A stretch of 64,000 nucleotides of DNA, from the NCBI GenBank assembly GCA_016165875.1, contig JABBOT010000001.1, positions 41,034,252 through 41,098,251 on the forward strand. Reading direction: 5' to 3'. A program made the translations under genes and the position numbers. Numbering within the stretch: position 1 is the stretch's first letter; the number at the start of each line of letters is the position of its first letter. This DNA is from Acanthopleura granulata. Lineage: Eukaryota; Mollusca; Polyplacophora; Chitonida; Chitonidae. Positions 60,596 through 64,000 of the stretch are shown here, one piece after another. Under the pieces are notes generated by a model. It was not told the origin of the DNA, searched no databases, and saw nothing but the letters and a program-made list of their open reading frames with translations.

Positions 60596-61945
60596 TTTTA
60601 GAAGTAGTTCGAAAAACATTTATTTTATAGTTTTACGCCATGAAATTAGTCGTTTTACTCGGTCACGTCACGTCACCTCTGAAGGAAAGGTATATGGTTC
60701 CTAGGGAAAACGACTCCACTCCTCACTAAAATAATAAATTGCAATCGGTTTTCTTTTGCCTAAGCGTAGGTAACGCCGTGTGAGGAAATTATTATCGCAT
60801 TGCACTCTGGTAAACTGTAATAACTTCTCATATGATGGGATTATAGTACATAAGCATGTGCACGTGCTTTCATCCATTGGTGCCTATCGGCAATTTTATA
60901 AGGCTGCATAATTATTGTGCTGGTTTAAAAATGATAAGTATATTAAATCTTTTATGGTTTAATTGTATCGCATGCCACCTGGAATCTTCCGCAATGTTGG
61001 CATTCCACCGAGATATAACGTTAGCAACGACAGCGGCAACGTTATACACAATGTGTAGGTTATAATTTAACGGTTAAATATGTTTATTGTACTGTTAGAG
61101 GCTTGGACCATAAACTTGTAATAAAGTGTAGATTAACGGAGTATAAAATGACATTTAAGTCCACTTAATGCTATCTAGCTTCTCTTTGCATGTATGTCTG
61201 ACCGTTTCAGATGAGTCTATACCTGACATGAACGTGCTGTTATCTGTTTCACCTATTCGTTAAATAACGAAATCCTTTGACTAAAACCAACCAAATTTAT
61301 TTCAAAGCACCTGTAATTACAAACTTTGATGGAAAACTTTGTTTTCATGGACACGGGTATGGATTATTATATGCTTATGGTTTCAGTACAGCAGTTCTTG
61401 GAAAAATATTACCATAAGGATTTCGCTTGCCGACCTCAAAACAGTTTGTCTGTTTAATAAGTCTATTTTTACTATCAAACACCTACAGTTCAAAGTTTCT
61501 TAAAGTTTGCCTTACATACCTGCCATTGATTGCGACTTACAATCTTGACAGGTAAGGGGCCACTTTCACGAAACTGAACAAGTCACTTTTTTCGTAACTT
61601 TTGTCGTATAGGTTACAACTTAGGCTCCAGCGCCATCAGGCGACGTGATTTATGAAAGATTAATTCACTAAAGTTTTGTGAAAGTGGACCAAGATCTACA
61701 GGTTACTATGCTTTGTAAGTATTATCTAATTCCGCTTAACCTGGGACTGGGGTAGGTTTAACATTGTGTAATTTTAATATCACCAATTTTTTTACATGAA
61801 CAGTTACATTTAAAGCGAGACTGAGATACTTTTATACCTTTTCTTGCTTGCTTACGTCCATGCACTATGCACGGTCAAGTTGAACGACAGTCTTTCAACG
61901 GTGTAAGATCTTGTGCTTATATATGTGATTTAAAATCTTTGTGTT
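60596..61945. other. Upstream intergenic DNA
   Basis: Unique A+T-rich sequence without recognised genes. A weak inverted similarity (CCACTTTCACGAAACTGAAC at 61560 and a TTTTGTGAAAGTGG stretch near 61674) frames about 100 bp and could be the remains of a small MITE. Confidence 0.4.
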
Positions 61946-62622
61946 AAAGAATGAGGTAATTCTCATACATGACTATAAGAGTTCAATGAGGTAATGTCTC
62001 ATACATGACTATAAGAGTTCAATGAGGTAATGTCTCATACATGACTATAAGAGCTTAATGAGGTAATGTCTCATACATGACTATAAGAGTTCAATGAGGT
62101 AATGTCTCATACATGACTATAAGAGCTTAATGAGGTAATGTCTCATACATGACTATAAGAGTTCAATGAGGTAATGTCTCATACATGACTATAAGAGCTT
62201 AATGAGGTAATGTCTCATACATGACTATAAGAGTTCAATGGGGTAATGTCTCATAAATAACTATCACAGCTCAATGGGGTAAAGTCTCATACATGAGTAT
62301 AAGAGGTCAAGGGGCCTCCGTGGCTCAATTGGTTAGCATGCTAGCGCAGTGCAATGACCTATAAAGCCTCCCACCAATGCGGTCGCTGAGAGTTCAAGCA
62401 CAGCTCATGCTGGCTCCCTCTCCGTGTATGGGAAGGTCTGCCAGCAACCTGAGGATGGTCGTGGGTTTCCCCCGCGCTCTTCCTCCTCCCCGTTTCCTCC
62501 CAGCATAATCCTGGCCGCCGTCGTATAAGTGAAATATTCTTGAGTAGGGCGTAAAAGACCAATCAAATAAATAAATAAATATAAGAGCTCAATGGGGTCA
62601 TGTCTCATACATGACTATAAGA
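61946..62622. repeat. 36-bp tandem satellite, about 11 units, split by a SINE
   Basis: Units contain CAATGAGGTAATGTCTCAT and ACATGACTATAAGAG. Ten units run from about 61946 to 62304. The eleventh is interrupted by the SINE at 62311-62580 and resumes at 62581-62622. Units 3-8 alternate between GTTCAATG and GCTTAATG starts, giving a 72-bp higher-order period. Units 9-11 use AATGGGGT and are more diverged. Confidence 0.93.
62311..62580 (+). mobile_element. tRNA-derived SINE, nearly full length
   Basis: It begins GGGGCCTCCGTGGCTCAATT with an A-box-like TGGCTCAATTGG and a B-box-like GAGTTCAAGC (62390). It ends with GTCGTATAAGTGAAATATTC, GGCGTAAAAGACCAATCAAA and an (AAAT)n tail. ATAAGAGGTCAA (62299-62310) and ATAAGAGCTCAA (62581-62592) flank it as a 12-bp target-site duplication with one mismatch. 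This 3' end is one I associate with molluscan and brachiopod SINEs; it has no coding capacity and would depend on a LINE partner. Confidence 0.88.
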
Positions 62623-62639
62623 GGGTGAAGGCTGTTACA

Positions 62640-62790
62640 AATGGAGGTGGGAGTGGTTCGAGTGTTTAGTTGTGTGTCTTGTCCTTCAATCACCTGGACA
62701 CAGGTGAGGTTTCAATCCCAGGTATGGACATAGAATTCGTGGATTCTGCTGTAACTGTTCGTGGGGCCGTAGTAGCAATTTGTTATAGAC
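62640..62790. other. Possible SINE head fragment
   Basis: GAGGTTTCAATCCCAGGT (62706) resembles a tRNA B box, and TAGAATTCGTGGATTCTGCT follows. This could be the 5' part of another SINE between the satellite and the minus-strand SINE. The evidence is thin. Confidence 0.25.
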
Positions 62791-62811
62791 GATGTTCGTT
62801 TGGCAGTTCGT

Positions 62812-63198
62812 TCAGATTGAGTGAATGAGTTTGAGTGAGTTTGAGAGAGTTTGAGCTTGGGGTTTAACGCCAATGTTTCAGTCTTATGTTGACGAGGAGT
62901 CATTCTGGTGTGTGCATGTAATGTGTCTTCTTGTGGCAGGGCGTGTCCATACCGCCAAAGTGCTGTCGCCACTCGAACATCACACCGAAGACACCAGACA
63001 TGACACCCCACCAAGTCACATTCTAAAGACACCGGTCCAACCAGTAATGTTTCTTTTCTCTAAACTCTCAATGCTGAGCGCCAAGCGAGGCAGCATCAAG
63101 TAGCATATTTCAAGTCCTTGGCATGACCCGGTCTTGAACCTGGATCTTCAGGCCTCGGGGCGGGCGTTATGAGCACTATACCAGCGAGGCGGTTCACG
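62812..63198 (-). mobile_element. tRNA-derived SINE, long form, minus strand
   Basis: Read on the minus strand from about 63198: a head with CGCCTCGCTGGTATAGTGCT (A-box-like) and CAGGTTCAAGACCGGGTC (B-box-like), then a body including GGTGGGGTGTCATGTCTGGT, GACACGCCCTGCCACAAGAA and GACTCCTCGTCAACATAAGA. It ends GGCGTTAAACCCCAAGCTCA and an (AAACTCACTC)-type tail. The body pattern matches a SINE family I associate with lophotrochozoans. It is about 385 bp long and the small frames on both strands are products of it. Confidence 0.75.
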
Positions 63199-63349
63199 CT
63201 CAGTTTGAAGTTGTGTGCTTGCTTTGTTTACCCCTCGAGCGCACTCGGCGGTTTTCCACATCTAAAAGAGTAACCATCTTAAGTTGTAATTATTAAAATG
63301 ATAAATAAATATTATTAACGTGTATAAAGGGAACGAGCGATCTAGATTA

Positions 63350-63520
63350 TGGGGATGCGTCGGCTGTGGCTTGAGTCAAAAGGGTTGTCCCATACCTGAA
63401 ATAGTGCGGTGGCATTGTCCGTTTATCCTCCCTGCATGTGGACACCCATCAATCTGGCCACCGCCTTGTAAGTTAAATATATTTGAATAACATGTAAAGT
63501 ATCATTCAAGGAAATGAATA
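63350..63520 (+). mobile_element. Decayed SINE fragment
   Basis: CTGGCCACCGCCTTGTAAGT and TAAATATATTTGAATAACAT (63456-63495) align with the SINE 3' domain (GGCCGCCGTCGTATAAGTGA, AATATTCTTGAGTA) with many substitutions. Upstream GCGGTGGCATTGTCC may be part of the same body. Confidence 0.45.
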
Positions 63521-64000
63521 AAGTAAGTATTTAATCAATACAAATACGTGGAAGATCGTGGGAAACAAGTCAACATTAATGTATGTATCCAGTATATTAC
63601 CCAAAATCATGGTAAAATATCAAAATTTCAAAAGGCACGCAGATACAACCGTAAAATGGAATTGAAATATTGGAATTAAAATTAAACTGAACTGTTCAAG
63701 GTGGCTACGGTACATGACGTTAAATTTCTCCCATGACGAAGTTGCACATTTACCCTTATGCCTATGGCTTTGTTGCTAGTAGAAAGTTGTTTTTAAGCTT
63801 GTCTGCATAGAATGCATGTCGACATCGTATGAAGAAAATATGAGTTCCAGCGCGAATAGTAATAAATTAGGACATTTACATGTATTTGCCTCTAGTATAG
63901 CACTTCTGAGGCGAATATTTGGGCGCATTGTCAATGGTTATTTTCCTATTAAGTGTGTCCGTTAATTTACGCCCTTTAAACTACTAATTTATAAATATCT
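63521..64000. other. Right-end flank
   Basis: Unique A+T-rich sequence with no recognised feature up to the window edge. Confidence 0.5.

Noticed and set aside
61560..61690. MITE with terminal inverted repeats
   Set aside because: The two ends match only in part and no target-site duplication is visible.
62311..62400. A functional tRNA gene
   Set aside because: The A- and B-box-like words are followed by a SINE body and an (AAAT)n tail with a target-site duplication, and the cloverleaf does not close well.
61946..62622. CRISPR array
   Set aside because: The units are contiguous 36-bp tandem copies without unique spacers, in an animal genome.
1..64000. Known conserved microRNA hairpins and rRNA genes
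   Set aside because: I looked for familiar mature sequences and rRNA cores and recognised none; a covariance-model search would be needed to exclude them.

Overview
This window is eukaryotic nuclear DNA from an animal, most likely a mollusc or another lophotrochozoan. The reasons are spliced exons with GT-AG introns, about 60% A+T, many microsatellites, and tRNA-derived SINEs near the right end of a style I associate with molluscan and brachiopod genomes. The species cannot be named from the sequence.

I can support one protein-coding gene. It is the 5' part of a Meis/homothorax-class TALE homeobox gene on the minus strand. Seven coding exons (27414 down to 6344) splice in frame into the first 258 residues plus one nucleotide of the next codon. 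They cover the MAQR start, the variable N-terminus, the whole MEIS/PKNOX N-terminal PBX-binding domain and the Ser/Thr/Asn-rich linker. The homeodomain exons are not in the window and should lie beyond base 1. Introns 1-5 are short (255-1457 bp). Intron 6 is 15.8 kb. Intron 7 runs off the left edge.

From 27415 to 64000 there is about 36.6 kb upstream of the start codon in which I recognise no coding gene. Just upstream of the ATG is a cluster of four same-orientation TTGACAG sites, the binding motif of MEIS itself. One of them forms a perfect TGATTGACAG PBX/MEIS composite site, so autoregulation is a reasonable hypothesis. Further upstream are a candidate TATA box, a GC box, a CpG-rich patch (30.7-31.2 kb) and several higher-complexity blocks rich in homeodomain, GATA and T-box motifs. 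These blocks are candidate enhancers, by inference only.

The flank also holds a run of decayed tandem repeats (38.3-41.2 kb, 45.0-45.3 kb, 47.6-47.8 kb), a two-copy 78-bp duplication (59.1 kb), a 36-bp satellite with a 72-bp higher-order period (61.9-62.6 kb) interrupted by a SINE, a second long SINE in the opposite direction (62.8-63.2 kb), and several decayed SINE fragments. One unexplained 220-codon open frame (34949-35611, plus strand) is longer than chance would readily give.
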